A DNA stretch of 64,000 nucleotides from Mycobacterium sp. URHB0044. GTDB taxonomy: Bacteria > Actinomycetota > Actinomycetes > Mycobacteriales > Mycobacteriaceae. Within the stretch, counting starts at the first letter, position 1. Every line of letters starts with the position of its first letter. This document shows, piece after piece, positions 44,385 to 52,719 of the stretch. The notes beneath the pieces are model-generated. The model did no database searches. It was not told where the DNA came from and saw only the letters and a program-made list of their open reading frames with translations. The stretch spans positions 62,001-126,000 of the forward strand of contig NZ_JIAW01000012.1 in NCBI RefSeq assembly GCF_000620625.1, written 5' to 3'. The translations under genes and the position numbers were made by a program.

Positions 44385-45626
44385 TTAACCCTGTTCTGCC
44401 AGTACGGCAGCGAAACGATCCACGGCCCAGTCGATCTCCGACTCCGTGATGACCAGCGGCGGTGCAAAGCGCAGGGTGGACCCGTGGGTGTCCTTCACCA
44501 GGACGCCACGCTCGGCCAGCAGCAGGCTGACGTGCTTGCCCGTCCCGCGCGCGGGGTCGAGGTCCACACCGGCCCACAGCCCGCGTCCACGCACCGCAAG
44601 CACGCCGTGACCGATCAGATCACGCAGCCGACGATGCAGATGATCACCGAGTTCGGTTGACCGGGACTGGAACTCGCCGCGCGCGAGCATGGCGACAACG
44701 GTCGCGCCGATTGCGGCAGCCAGCGGATTGCCGCCGAACGTGGAGCCGTGCTCGCCGGGATGCAGGACGCCGAGGACGTCGCGGTTGGCTACCACTGCGG
44801 ACAGCGGAACGACGCCGCCACCGAGTGCCTTGCCGAGGAGGTAGACGTCGGGCACCACGCCCCAGTGGTCGCACGCGAAGGTGCGCCCCGTGCGGGCAAG
44901 GCCGGACTGGATCTCGTCGGCGATCATCAGCACGTTGCGCTCGGTGCACAGCGCACGCACCCGGGGTAGGTACTCGTCCGGCGGCACGATGATGCCCGCT
45001 TCGCCCTGGATGGGTTCCAGTAGTACCGCGACGGTGTTCTCGTCGATCGCGTCGGCCAAGGCGTCGGCGTCACCGAACGGCACCGCGCGGAACCCCGGCG
45101 TGTACGGGCCGAAGCCGCGGCGTGCCGTCTCGTCGTCGGAGAAGCTGATGATGGTCGTGGTGCGACCATGGAAGTTGTTGTGCGCCACGATGATATTGCC
45201 TTGACCGGCCGGTACGCCCTTGACGTCGGTGCCCCACTTGCGGGCCACCTTGAGGCCGCTCTCGACGGCCTCGGCACCGCTGTTCATCGGCAACACCATG
45301 TCCTTGCCGCACAGCTGCGCCAGCGCCGCACAGAACGGGCCCAGCCGGTCGGAGTGGAACGCGCGACTGACCAGGGTGACGGCGTCGAGTTGGGCGTGCG
45401 CCGTTGCGGTGATCTCCGGATTGCGGTGCCCGAAGTTCACCGCCGAGTACGCCGCAAGGCAATCCAGGTAGCGACGTCCCTCGACGTCGGTGATCCACGC
45501 ACCCTCCGCGGAGGCGGCGACGACGGGCAACGGCGAATAGTTGTGCGCCGCGTACCGATCGTCGACCGCGATCGCGGCCTCCGTGATGCCACCAGGACGG
45601 GTCGTCACGGTATCGAGGATGGTCAC
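44385..45626 (-). CDS. rocD: Ornithine aminotransferase
   Basis: A 413-aa PLP-dependent class III aminotransferase, GTG 45626, in GTGA overlap with the DDAH-like gene. It converts ornithine and 2-oxoglutarate to glutamate semialdehyde and glutamate. The PLP Lys266 lies in LLGKALGGGVVPLSA, IADEIQSGLARTGR supplies the cofactor Asp, and NFHGRTTTIIS is the family marker. In M. tuberculosis this gene is split into rocD1 and rocD2; here it is intact. Gene order with the transporter and DDAH-like gene indicates arginine use via ornithine. Confidence 0.93.
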   Translation of the reverse strand: MTILDTVTTRPGGITEAAIAVDDRYAAHNYSPLPVVAASAEGAWITDVEGRRYLDCLAAYSAVNFGHRNPEITATAHAQLDAVTLVSRAFHSDRLGPFCAALAQLCGKDMVLPMNSGAEAVESGLKVARKWGTDVKGVPAGQGNIIVAHNNFHGRTTTIISFSDDETARRGFGPYTPGFRAVPFGDADALADAIDENTVAVLLEPIQGEAGIIVPPDEYLPRVRALCTERNVLMIADEIQSGLARTGRTFACDHWGVVPDVYLLGKALGGGVVPLSAVVANRDVLGVLHPGEHGSTFGGNPLAAAIGATVVAMLARGEFQSRSTELGDHLHRRLRDLIGHGVLAVRGRGLWAGVDLDPARGTGKHVSLLLAERGVLVKDTHGSTLRFAPPLVITESEIDWAVDRFAAVLAEQG

Positions 45627-46501
45627 GAGTACACCTCCAGCGTGCAGCATTTGACGGATCCGCCGCCCTTGAGCAGTTCGGAAAGGTCGACGCCGATCGG
45701 TTCGAAGCCGGCGTCGGCGAGTTGCGCGGCGAAGCCGACCGCCGCCGCGGGATGGACGACGTGCAGGCCGTCCGATACGGCGTTGAGGCCGAGTACGTAC
45801 GCGTCGGCAGTGGCCACCTCGATCGCGTCGGGGAACAGTTCCCGAAGCCGGGCCCTAGACGCGTCGCTGAACGCGGGTGGGTAGTACGCGATGGTGCTGT
45901 CGTCGAGAACCGCCAGCGCCGTGTCGAGGTGGTAGAAGCGGGGATCGACCAGTTCGAGGCTGACGAGCGGCATGCCGATCATCTCCGCGATCTCGTCATG
46001 CGCCCGGCGATCGGTACGGAAACCGTAGCCCGCCAACACCATCGGGCCGACGACGAGCAGGTCGCCCTGGCCTTCGTTGGTGTGCTTGGTGTGCAACGGC
46101 GGGTAGCCGTAGCTGGCCATCCACTCGGCGTACGCGATTGCTTCGTCCGCGCGCTGGGGATAGGCGAAGCGGGCGACCACTGCGCGGTCGCCGACCATCA
46201 GACCGCCGTTGGCGGCGTAGACCATGTCGGGCAGACCGGCGACGGGCTCGACCACCGCGACGGTGTGGCCCAGCGACTCGTAGGTGCGGCGAAGAACGTC
46301 CCACTGCCGGGTCGCAAGATCTGCGTCGACCGGCGTCGAGGTATCCATCCAGGGGTTGATCGCGTACTCGACGGTGAAGAACGCGGGAGGGGTCATGGCG
46401 TAGTGGCGGAGGCTTGCGGTACGGGATCGCTGCGACGTTGCGGCGACATCTGACAGCGGGCCCGCTTCCGGAGCGGTGCCGGCGAAATCGGAAATCGTCA
46501 T
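45623..46501 (-). CDS. DDAH/arginine-hydrolase-like amidinotransferase-fold protein
   Basis: A 292-aa protein of the arginine-hydrolysing (DDAH/ADI) fold from ATG 46501. Catalytic motifs are complete: MVYAANGGL, GQGDLLVVG, RFYHLDTALAVL (His), and C-terminal GGGSVKCCTLEV, with Cys285 as likely nucleophile. It matches Rv2323c. It could act on methylated arginine, agmatine or arginine itself; the fit to ornithine aminotransferase suggests it feeds ornithine formation. It is divergent from the Lrp/AsnC regulator, which likely controls it. Confidence 0.85.
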   Translation of the reverse strand: MTISDFAGTAPEAGPLSDVAATSQRSRTASLRHYAMTPPAFFTVEYAINPWMDTSTPVDADLATRQWDVLRRTYESLGHTVAVVEPVAGLPDMVYAANGGLMVGDRAVVARFAYPQRADEAIAYAEWMASYGYPPLHTKHTNEGQGDLLVVGPMVLAGYGFRTDRRAHDEIAEMIGMPLVSLELVDPRFYHLDTALAVLDDSTIAYYPPAFSDASRARLRELFPDAIEVATADAYVLGLNAVSDGLHVVHPAAAVGFAAQLADAGFEPIGVDLSELLKGGGSVKCCTLEVYS

Positions 46502-46625
46502 GTCATAGACGATATTGACCGCGATCGACGCAATCAATCGCCACTCATTGCGTATTGCCACGTGGTCTATTGCGCCAGAGCTATGATTGCGGCGATTTAT
46601 TGTGCGAAATGGGAGTGTGGCTCAG

Positions 46626-47072
46626 ATGGACCGTCTCGATGACACCGACGAGCTGATTCTGGCCGAGTTGGCGGAGCACGCCAGGGCCACGTTCGCCGAG
46701 ATCGGGCAGCGGGTGAACCTGTCCGCACCCGCCGTCAAACGGCGCGTGGACCGGATGCTCGACAACGGCGTGATTCGAGGCTTCACCACCATCATCGACC
46801 GCAACGCGATCGGCTGGAGTACCGAGGCGTACGTACAGGTGTACTGCCACGGCACGATTGCGCCCGACGAACTGCGCGACGCCTGGGTCGACATCCCGGA
46901 AGTCGTCAGTGCCGCAACGGTGACGGGCACGTCCGACGCCATCCTGCACGTCCTCGCCCGCGACATGCGGCACCTGGAGGTCGCGCTGGAACGCATACGC
47001 TCGAGCGCGGACATCGAGCGCAGCGAGAGCATCGTCGTTCTGTCGAACATCATCGAGCGCACGCGCCCGTGA
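46626..47072 (+). CDS. Lrp/AsnC-family regulator
   Basis: A 148-aa leucine-responsive-type regulator, same length as Rv2324. ATG 46626 has a GGGAG site; GTG 46617 would sit on it. The N-terminal winged helix contains ATFAEIGQRVNLSAPAVKRRVDRM. The C-terminal RAM domain includes AYVQVYCHGTIAPDEL and VTGTSDAILHVLARD, the effector-binding surface. It is transcribed divergently from the arginine genes with a 124-bp gap, so arginine or ornithine is the probable signal. Confidence 0.88.
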   Translation: MDRLDDTDELILAELAEHARATFAEIGQRVNLSAPAVKRRVDRMLDNGVIRGFTTIIDRNAIGWSTEAYVQVYCHGTIAPDELRDAWVDIPEVVSAATVTGTSDAILHVLARDMRHLEVALERIRSSADIERSESIVVLSNIIERTRP

Positions 47073-47121
47073 ACGCAGGGTGGCGCACATCTCGCTGCGG
47101 CCATCGTGTAAGAAAGCGCAC

Positions 47122-48300
47122 GTGACTACTAGTGGGGGAATCGTCATCGTCGGTGGTGGGCTGGCCGCGTCGCGGACTGCCGAGCAGCTGCGCCGCGCCG
47201 CGTACACCGGACCGATCACGATCGTCAGCGACGAAGACCACCTGCCCTACGACCGGCCGCCGCTGTCGAAGGAGGTGCTGCGCGCCGAGACCGACGAAGT
47301 CGCGCTGAAGCCGGCCGAGTTCTACGAAGAGAACGACATCACGGTGCTGCTGGGTGCGGGCGCGACGGCGCTGGACACCGCGGCGCAAACGGTCACGCTG
47401 GCCAACGGCGACGTCATCTCCTACGACGAGCTCGTCATCGCGACGGGCCTGGTGCCCAAGCGCATTCGCTCGCTGCCCGACCTCGAGGGCATCCGGGTGC
47501 TGCGCACCTTCGAGGAGAGCCTCGCGCTGCGCAAGCACGCCGGTTCGGCCAAGCACGCGGTGGTCATCGGCGCCGGATTCATCGGCTGCGAGGTCGCGGC
47601 CAGCCTGCGCACACTCGGGGTCGAGGTCACCCTCGTCGAGCCGCAGCCGTCGCCGCTGGCGTCGGTCCTCGGTGAGCAGATCGGCGGGCTGGTCGCCCGG
47701 CTGCACCGCGCCGAGGGCGTCGACGTGCGCTGCGGGGTGGGGGTCACCGGCGTCACCGGTACCGACCACGTCGAGAAGGTGGTGCTGTCGGACGGCACCG
47801 AGCTGGACGCCGACATCGTGGTGGTCGGCATCGGCTCCCGGCCGTCGACCGACTGGCTCGAGGGCAGCGGCGTCGAAGTCGACAACGGCGTGGTCTGCGA
47901 CGCGGCAGGTCGCACCTCGGCGCCCAACGTCTGGGCGATCGGCGACGTGGCGTCCTGGCAGGACGTCTCCGGTCACCAAGTGCGCGTGGAACATTGGAGC
48001 AACGTCGCCGAGCAAGCCAGGACCATCGTGCCGACGATGCTGGGCAGCGAAGCGCCGACGGCCGTGGTGGTGCCGTACTTCTGGAGCGACCAGTACGACG
48101 TCAAGATCCAGTGCCTCGGCGAACCCGAGGCCGACGACGTGGTGCACGTGGTGGAGGACGACGGCCGCAAGTTCCTCGCCTACTACGAGCGCGACGGCGC
48201 CGTCGTCGGCGTGGTCGGCGGCGGCATGCCGGGCAAGGTGATGAAGGCGCGGAACAAGATCGCCAACGCCGCGCCCATCTCCGACGTCCTCCCCGCCTGA
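47122..48300 (+). CDS. Ferredoxin reductase (FAD/NAD(P)-dependent)
   Basis: A 392-aa reductase of the putidaredoxin-reductase type, from GTG 47122. It passes electrons from NAD(P)H through FAD to a ferredoxin for P450 enzymes. FAD-binding motifs are IVIVGGGLAASRTAE and PNVWAIGDVASW; the pyridine-nucleotide loop is VVIGAGFIGCEVA. It matches Rv0688. The window holds two P450 genes but no ferredoxin, so it may serve them only with a distant partner. It converges on mftR across a hairpin. Confidence 0.88.
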   Translation: MTTSGGIVIVGGGLAASRTAEQLRRAAYTGPITIVSDEDHLPYDRPPLSKEVLRAETDEVALKPAEFYEENDITVLLGAGATALDTAAQTVTLANGDVISYDELVIATGLVPKRIRSLPDLEGIRVLRTFEESLALRKHAGSAKHAVVIGAGFIGCEVAASLRTLGVEVTLVEPQPSPLASVLGEQIGGLVARLHRAEGVDVRCGVGVTGVTGTDHVEKVVLSDGTELDADIVVVGIGSRPSTDWLEGSGVEVDNGVVCDAAGRTSAPNVWAIGDVASWQDVSGHQVRVEHWSNVAEQARTIVPTMLGSEAPTAVVVPYFWSDQYDVKIQCLGEPEADDVVHVVEDDGRKFLAYYERDGAVVGVVGGGMPGKVMKARNKIANAAPISDVLPA

Positions 48301-48316
48301 CCCTCCAGCGATTCGG

Positions 48317-48351
48317 GCACACGCAGTCGCGGTCACCGCAACCGCGTGTGC
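48317..48351. terminator. Bidirectional terminator-like hairpin
   Basis: GCACACGC (48317-48324) pairs with GCGTGTGC (48344-48351), and inside it GCGG pairs with CCGC. It lies in the 68-bp gap between the convergent ferredoxin-reductase and mftR genes. No T-run is present, as is common in mycobacteria. Confidence 0.55.
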
Positions 48352-48368
48352 ACGAACCGTGAGGGGGT

Positions 48369-48980
48369 TTAGTGCTCCGTGCGCCCGAGTTCGGCGAGGC
48401 CTGCGCTGACGGTGTCGAACGCCTCGCCAAGCGCCTGCGGGAGTGACTGCGATTCGTCGGCCAGCCAGTGCCCATAGGCCGATAGGGCGACGCCGAGCAT
48501 GGTCCAGGCGACGGTCTGGGGCATCAGATCCTCGGCCTTGGCGCCGACCCTGCGGGCGACGAACGCGGCGACGACGCCGCGCCAGCCCGCGTACATCGTC
48601 ATGGAATACGCCTGCAACGTCGCGGTCTCGAGAATGAGGCGCATGCGCTTGCGATGAACGGCGGTCTCTGCGTCGTCGAAGCTGTTGAACGCCAACAGCG
48701 CCGAGCGCAACGCGACACTGACGGGCACGTCCTTGGGCACTTCGTCGAGCAGGTCGCGCATGTGATCGAGGTAGGCGTCGAAGTCACCCCACGGGATGGC
48801 GTTCTTCGACGAGTAGTAGCGGAACAGGGTGCGACGGGCGATCCCGGCGGCATGCGCGACGTCGTCGACGCTCACCTCGTCGAAGCCGCGACTGGTGAAC
48901 AGATCGAGCGCGACGTCGGTGATGTGATCTTGAGTGGTCGAGCGGCGTCGTCCCACGCGAGGGCCAAGATCACGGCGCAT
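48369..48980 (-). CDS. mftR: Mycofactocin system regulator MftR (TetR family)
   Basis: A 203-aa TetR protein. ATG 48980 is chosen because AAGGGTGG is 7 bp upstream; ATG 48998 is in frame. The helix-turn-helix is VSVDDVAHAAGIARRTLFRYYSSK, followed by FDAYLDHMRDLL. It is divergent from the mycofactocin genes, as in M. tuberculosis (Rv0691c). MftR is known to repress the cluster and to respond to long-chain acyl-CoA. A 22-bp palindrome between it and mftA is the likely operator. Confidence 0.9.
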   Translation of the reverse strand: MRRDLGPRVGRRRSTTQDHITDVALDLFTSRGFDEVSVDDVAHAAGIARRTLFRYYSSKNAIPWGDFDAYLDHMRDLLDEVPKDVPVSVALRSALLAFNSFDDAETAVHRKRMRLILETATLQAYSMTMYAGWRGVVAAFVARRVGAKAEDLMPQTVAWTMLGVALSAYGHWLADESQSLPQALGEAFDTVSAGLAELGRTEH

Positions 48981-49018
48981 TCGATCCCACCCTTCCATTT
49001 AGGCACTCGATGCCATAT

Positions 49019-49040
49019 TATTGCGACCTCGGTCACATTA
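49019..49040. promoter_or_regulatory. Candidate MftR operator
   Basis: TATTGCGACC-TC-GGTCACATTA is an imperfect 22-bp palindrome (arms match at 8 of 10 positions, core GACC/GGTC perfect). It lies midway in the 92-bp gap between the divergent mftR and mftA starts, so one bound repressor could control both. Confidence 0.5.
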
Positions 49041-49072
49041 TGCCGAGACACACGACCCGAAAGGTAGTCCCC

Positions 49073-49168
49073 ATGGAGCCGAATCAGCAGGTGGAAGCGC
49101 AAGAAGAGCTCGTCACCGAGTCGCTGGTCGAAGAGGTTTCGATCGACGGCATGTGCGGGGTCTACTGA
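49073..49168 (+). CDS. mftA: Mycofactocin precursor peptide MftA
   Basis: A 31-residue peptide: MEPNQQVEAQEELVTESL, then VEEVSIDGMCGVY. The C-terminal IDGMCGVY is the family signature. MftC decarboxylates and cross-links the terminal Val-Tyr, and MftE releases it to give the core of mycofactocin, a redox cofactor used by sequestered-NAD dehydrogenases. AAGGTAG precedes ATG 49073 by about 7 bp. The acidic leader binds MftB. Confidence 0.96.
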   Translation: MEPNQQVEAQEELVTESLVEEVSIDGMCGVY

Positions 49169-49170
49169 TC

Positions 49171-49470
49171 GTGTCGGCTCCCGCTGCCGACGCAGTGGCG
49201 TTCGACTCCGATCTCGGCTGGCGGCTGCACCACCAGGTGGCGGTGCGGCCGGAGCCGTTCGGGGCATTGCTGTATCACTTTGGCACCCGGAAACTTTCGT
49301 TTCTGAAGAACCGCACCATCCTCGAGGTGGTGAACTCACTCGACGAGCACGCCGACGCCCGCTCGGCGCTGCGCGCGGCGGGGGTCGACGATGAGCAGCA
49401 AGCGCCCTACCTGCACGCGCTGAGCGTGTTGGTTTCATCCAAGATGCTGGTACGCAAGGAGACGACATGA
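49171..49470 (+). CDS. mftB: Mycofactocin chaperone MftB
   Basis: A 99-aa PqqD-like RiPP-recognition protein, GTG 49171, two bases after mftA. It contains GWRLHHQVAVRPEPFGALLYHFGTRKLSFLKN and a helical end, as in the family. It holds the MftA leader and presents it to the radical-SAM enzyme MftC. It overlaps mftC by 4 bp (ATGA). Confidence 0.94.
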   Translation: MSAPAADAVAFDSDLGWRLHHQVAVRPEPFGALLYHFGTRKLSFLKNRTILEVVNSLDEHADARSALRAAGVDDEQQAPYLHALSVLVSSKMLVRKETT

Positions 49471-50657
49471 CCACCATGCAGCCAGTACCCCGGTTGGTCG
49501 ACCAATTCGAACACGGGCTGGACGCGCCGATCTGCCTGACCTGGGAGCTCACGTACGCCTGCAACCTGTCGTGCGTGCACTGCCTCTCCTCGTCGGGCAA
49601 GCGCGACCCCCGTGAACTGTCCACGCGGCAGTGCATGGACATCATCGACGAGCTCGAGCGCATGCAGGTGTTCTACGTGAACATCGGCGGCGGTGAACCG
49701 ACTGTGCGGCCGGACTTCTGGGAACTCGTCGACTACGCGACCGCGCATCACGTCGGCGTGAAGTTCTCGACCAACGGCGTACGGATCACGCAGGAGGTCG
49801 CTGCCAAGCTGGCCGCCAGTGACTACGTCGACGTGCAGATCTCCCTCGACGGTGCCACGGCCGAGGTCAACGACGCGGTGCGTGGCCCCGGCTCCTTCGC
49901 GATGGCGGTGCGCGCGCTGGAGAACCTCGCGGCCGAAGGATTCAAGGACGCGAAGATCTCCGTCGTCGTCACCCGCCACAACGTCGACCAACTCGACGAA
50001 TTCAAGGCGCTCGCAGACCAATACGGCGCAACGCTGCGCATTACCCGGCTGCGGCCGTCGGGTCGCGGCGCGGACGTGTGGGACGAACTGCACCCGACCG
50101 CCGCGCAACAGGTCCAGCTGTACGACTGGCTGGTGTCGCACGGTGACGGCGTGCTGACCGGTGACTCGTTCTTCCATCTGTCCGGACTCGGCGAACCCGG
50201 TGCGCTGGCCGGTCTGAATCTGTGCGGGGCCGGCCGGGTGGTGTGCCTGATCGATCCGGTCGGTGACGTGTACGCCTGCCCGTTCGCCATCCACGACAAG
50301 TTCCTCGCCGGAAACATCCTGTCCGATGGCGGTTTTGACAACGTCTGGAAGAACGCTCCGTTGTTCCGTGAGTTGCGCGAGCCGCAGTCCGCAGGCGCGT
50401 GCGGCAGCTGCGGGCACTACGACAGCTGCCGCGGCGGCTGCATGGCCGCGAAGTTCTTCACCGGCCTGCCGCTCGACGGCCCCGACCCGGAGTGCGTGGT
50501 CGGCTACGGTGAGCCCGCGCTGGCGCGGGAGCGGAACAAGCCACGACCCAGCGGCGACCACTCCCGCAGCGGTGGACGCAAGGGTCCGATCCCGCTCAAG
50601 CTCCTGGCTCCTCCATCCAAGCCACCCAAGGCTTACTGCGACGAAAGTCCCGTCTGA
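49467..50657 (+). CDS. mftC: Mycofactocin radical SAM maturase MftC
   Basis: A 396-aa radical S-adenosylmethionine enzyme that oxidatively decarboxylates and links Val-Tyr of MftA. The CxxxCxxC site is Cys32, Cys36 and Cys39 (ACNLSCVHC). A SPASM domain with auxiliary-cluster Cys follows (LCGAGRVVCLIDP, DVYACPF, GACGSCGHYDSCRGGCMA). ATGA overlap with mftB. The C-terminal tail (about 360-396) is basic and Pro-rich. Confidence 0.96.
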   Translation: MTTMQPVPRLVDQFEHGLDAPICLTWELTYACNLSCVHCLSSSGKRDPRELSTRQCMDIIDELERMQVFYVNIGGGEPTVRPDFWELVDYATAHHVGVKFSTNGVRITQEVAAKLAASDYVDVQISLDGATAEVNDAVRGPGSFAMAVRALENLAAEGFKDAKISVVVTRHNVDQLDEFKALADQYGATLRITRLRPSGRGADVWDELHPTAAQQVQLYDWLVSHGDGVLTGDSFFHLSGLGEPGALAGLNLCGAGRVVCLIDPVGDVYACPFAIHDKFLAGNILSDGGFDNVWKNAPLFRELREPQSAGACGSCGHYDSCRGGCMAAKFFTGLPLDGPDPECVVGYGEPALARERNKPRPSGDHSRSGGRKGPIPLKLLAPPSKPPKAYCDESPV

Positions 50658-50659
50658 TC

Positions 50660-51853
50660 ATGGCCCGCGACACCTGGTTCGAAACCGTAGCCATCGCCCA
50701 ACAGCGTGCGAAGAAGCGGTTGCCCAAGTCCGCCTACTCGTCGCTGATCTCCGCGAGCGAGAAGGGCGTGTCGGTCTCCGACAACGTCGAGGCCTTTGCC
50801 GAGCTGGGCTTCGCCCCGCACGTCATCGGCGCGACGGAGAAGCGTGAGATGGCGACAACGGTTATGGGACAAGACATTTCGATGCCCGTCATCATCTCGC
50901 CGACCGGTGTGCAGGCGGTCCATCCGGACGGCGAGGTGGCCGTTGCCAGGGCGGCGGCCGCCCGCGGCACCGCGATGGGACTGTCGTCGTTCGCGAGCAA
51001 GCCCATGGAGGAAGTGACCGCCGTCAACGACAAGATCTTCTTCCAGATCTACTGGTTGGGCAGTCGCGACGAAATCGCCGAGCGGGTGCAGCGCGCCAAG
51101 GATGCCGGTGCGGTCGGCATGATCGCGACGACCGACTGGAGTTTCTCGCACGGCCGCGACTGGGGTAGCCCCAAGATCCCCGAGCGGATGGACCTCAGGA
51201 CGATGCTCAAGATGTCGCCTGAGGTGCTCACCAAGCCGCGATGGCTGTGGAGCTTCGGCAAGCATCTGCGTCCGCCGGACCTGCGGGTTCCCAATCAGGG
51301 CAGGCGCGGCGAGCTGGGCCCCACGTTCTTCGAGGCCTACGGCCAGTGGATGGGAACCCCGCCGCCGACGTGGGAGGACATCGCGTGGCTGCGCGAGCAG
51401 TGGGGCGGCCCGTTCCTGCTCAAGGGCATGGTCCGCGTCGATGACGCGAAACGCGCTGTGGATGCCGGTGTTTCGGCGATCACGGTGTCCAATCACGGTG
51501 GCAACAACCTGGACGGCACGCCAGCGGCGATCCGTTGCCTGCCTGCGATCGCGGAGGCGGTCGGTGATCAAGTCGAGGTTTTGCTGGACGGTGGCATCCG
51601 CCGGGGCAGCGATGTCATAAAGGCACTGGCACTTGGCGCACGCGCCGTGATGATCGGCCGGGCCTACTTGTGGGGCCTGGCGGCCAACGGGCAGGCCGGC
51701 GTCGAGAACGTGCTCGACATCCTGAGCGGGGGCATTGACTCGGCGCTGCGGGGTCTTGGCAAGGCGTCGATCCACGACCTCTCCGCCGACGACATTCTGA
51801 TCCCGCCGGACTTCGCTCGGGCTCTCGGCGTGCCCGGCGGCGGGACCGCCTGA
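50660..51853 (+). CDS. mftD: Mycofactocin biosynthesis FMN dehydrogenase MftD
   Basis: A 397-aa FMN enzyme of the lactate-dehydrogenase/glycolate-oxidase fold. FMN-binding strands and the conserved ISPTGVQAVHPDGE, FFQIYW, VSNHGGNNLDG, LLDGGIRRGSDVIKAL and IGRAYLWGL are present. It deaminates the released mycofactocin core to the alpha-keto form. Start ATG 50660 is two bases after the mftC stop. Confidence 0.95.
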   Translation: MARDTWFETVAIAQQRAKKRLPKSAYSSLISASEKGVSVSDNVEAFAELGFAPHVIGATEKREMATTVMGQDISMPVIISPTGVQAVHPDGEVAVARAAAARGTAMGLSSFASKPMEEVTAVNDKIFFQIYWLGSRDEIAERVQRAKDAGAVGMIATTDWSFSHGRDWGSPKIPERMDLRTMLKMSPEVLTKPRWLWSFGKHLRPPDLRVPNQGRRGELGPTFFEAYGQWMGTPPPTWEDIAWLREQWGGPFLLKGMVRVDDAKRAVDAGVSAITVSNHGGNNLDGTPAAIRCLPAIAEAVGDQVEVLLDGGIRRGSDVIKALALGARAVMIGRAYLWGLAANGQAGVENVLDILSGGIDSALRGLGKASIHDLSADDILIPPDFARALGVPGGGTA

Positions 51854-51987
51854 CGTCACCGCCTTCGCTGCGCGGCAATGCGGTGGTACAGGCGTGGCAG
51901 ACGTGGCTGGCGTGGTCGCTTGCGGGGCTTGATCGGATGAATCCGAAATCAACGGCTACGCATACGCCAACAATTGGCGCACACCAG

Positions 51988-52719
51988 GTGAATTCGGCCT
52001 ACCATCGGCGGGTGGCCTTCCCTAGCGAGCTCGGGGACTCGACGACGAGGCAGCTCCACAACCTGTCGCCCGCGTTGATTATCCCGCTCGGTTCTACCGA
52101 GCAACATGGGCCGCACTTGCCGTTGGATACCGACACGCGGATCGCCACCGCCGTTGCTAGAACTGCATCCGAGAAGTTGTCGGGTGAGTGGATGACGGCG
52201 CCGGCGGTTGCCTACGGTGCCAGTGGCGAACACGAAGGATTTCCGGGCACCGTGTCGATCGGTACCGCTGCCCTGCGACTTCTGTTGATCGAGTACGGCA
52301 GGTCCGCCTGCCAGTGGGCGTCCCGCTTGGTCTTCGTCAATGGCCACGGCGGAAACGTCCAGGCCGTTGCTGAGGCGACCGCGCTGTTGCGTGAGGAGGG
52401 CCGCGACGCGGCGTGGTGCCCGTGCACCGTAGCGGAGGGTGACGCGCACGCGGGCCATACCGAAACATCTGTATTGCTACATATTTCGCCGGAAGTCGTG
52501 TGGACCGACGAATGGGCACCGGGCAACGGGGCTCCGCTGGCGGAACTGATCGAGCCGATGCGTCGCGGTGGTGTCGCAGCGGTCAGCCCGGTCGGGGTAC
52601 TGGGGGATCCGACCACCGCGTCGGTGGCCGAGGGCGCTCGCCTCTTCACCGAAATGGTCGACACGTGCGTCCGCCGGATCGAGGCGTGGAATCCAAATGG
52701 TGGGGGGATGCTGACGTGA
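51988..52719 (+). CDS. mftE: Mycofactocin peptidase MftE (creatininase family)
   Basis: A 243-aa metal-dependent amidohydrolase-like peptidase that cuts the cross-linked dipeptide from modified MftA. GTG 51988 is chosen because MNSAYHRRV resembles the known start of Rv0695 and the preceding 105 bp in frame are not family-like. Metal-ligand motifs are GSTEQHGPHLPLDTDT and FVNGHGGN; AHAGHTETS lies further along. It overlaps mftF by 4 bp (GTGA). Confidence 0.92.
   Translation: MNSAYHRRVAFPSELGDSTTRQLHNLSPALIIPLGSTEQHGPHLPLDTDTRIATAVARTASEKLSGEWMTAPAVAYGASGEHEGFPGTVSIGTAALRLLLIEYGRSACQWASRLVFVNGHGGNVQAVAEATALLREEGRDAAWCPCTVAEGDAHAGHTETSVLLHISPEVVWTDEWAPGNGAPLAELIEPMRRGGVAAVSPVGVLGDPTTASVAEGARLFTEMVDTCVRRIEAWNPNGGGMLT

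Noticed and set aside
41957..44467. One 836-codon frame joining USP and part of the permease region
   Set aside because: The USP starts at 42838 with a typical MTVVVGYL N-terminus; the upstream part is an Arg-rich shadow of the real permease gene in another frame.
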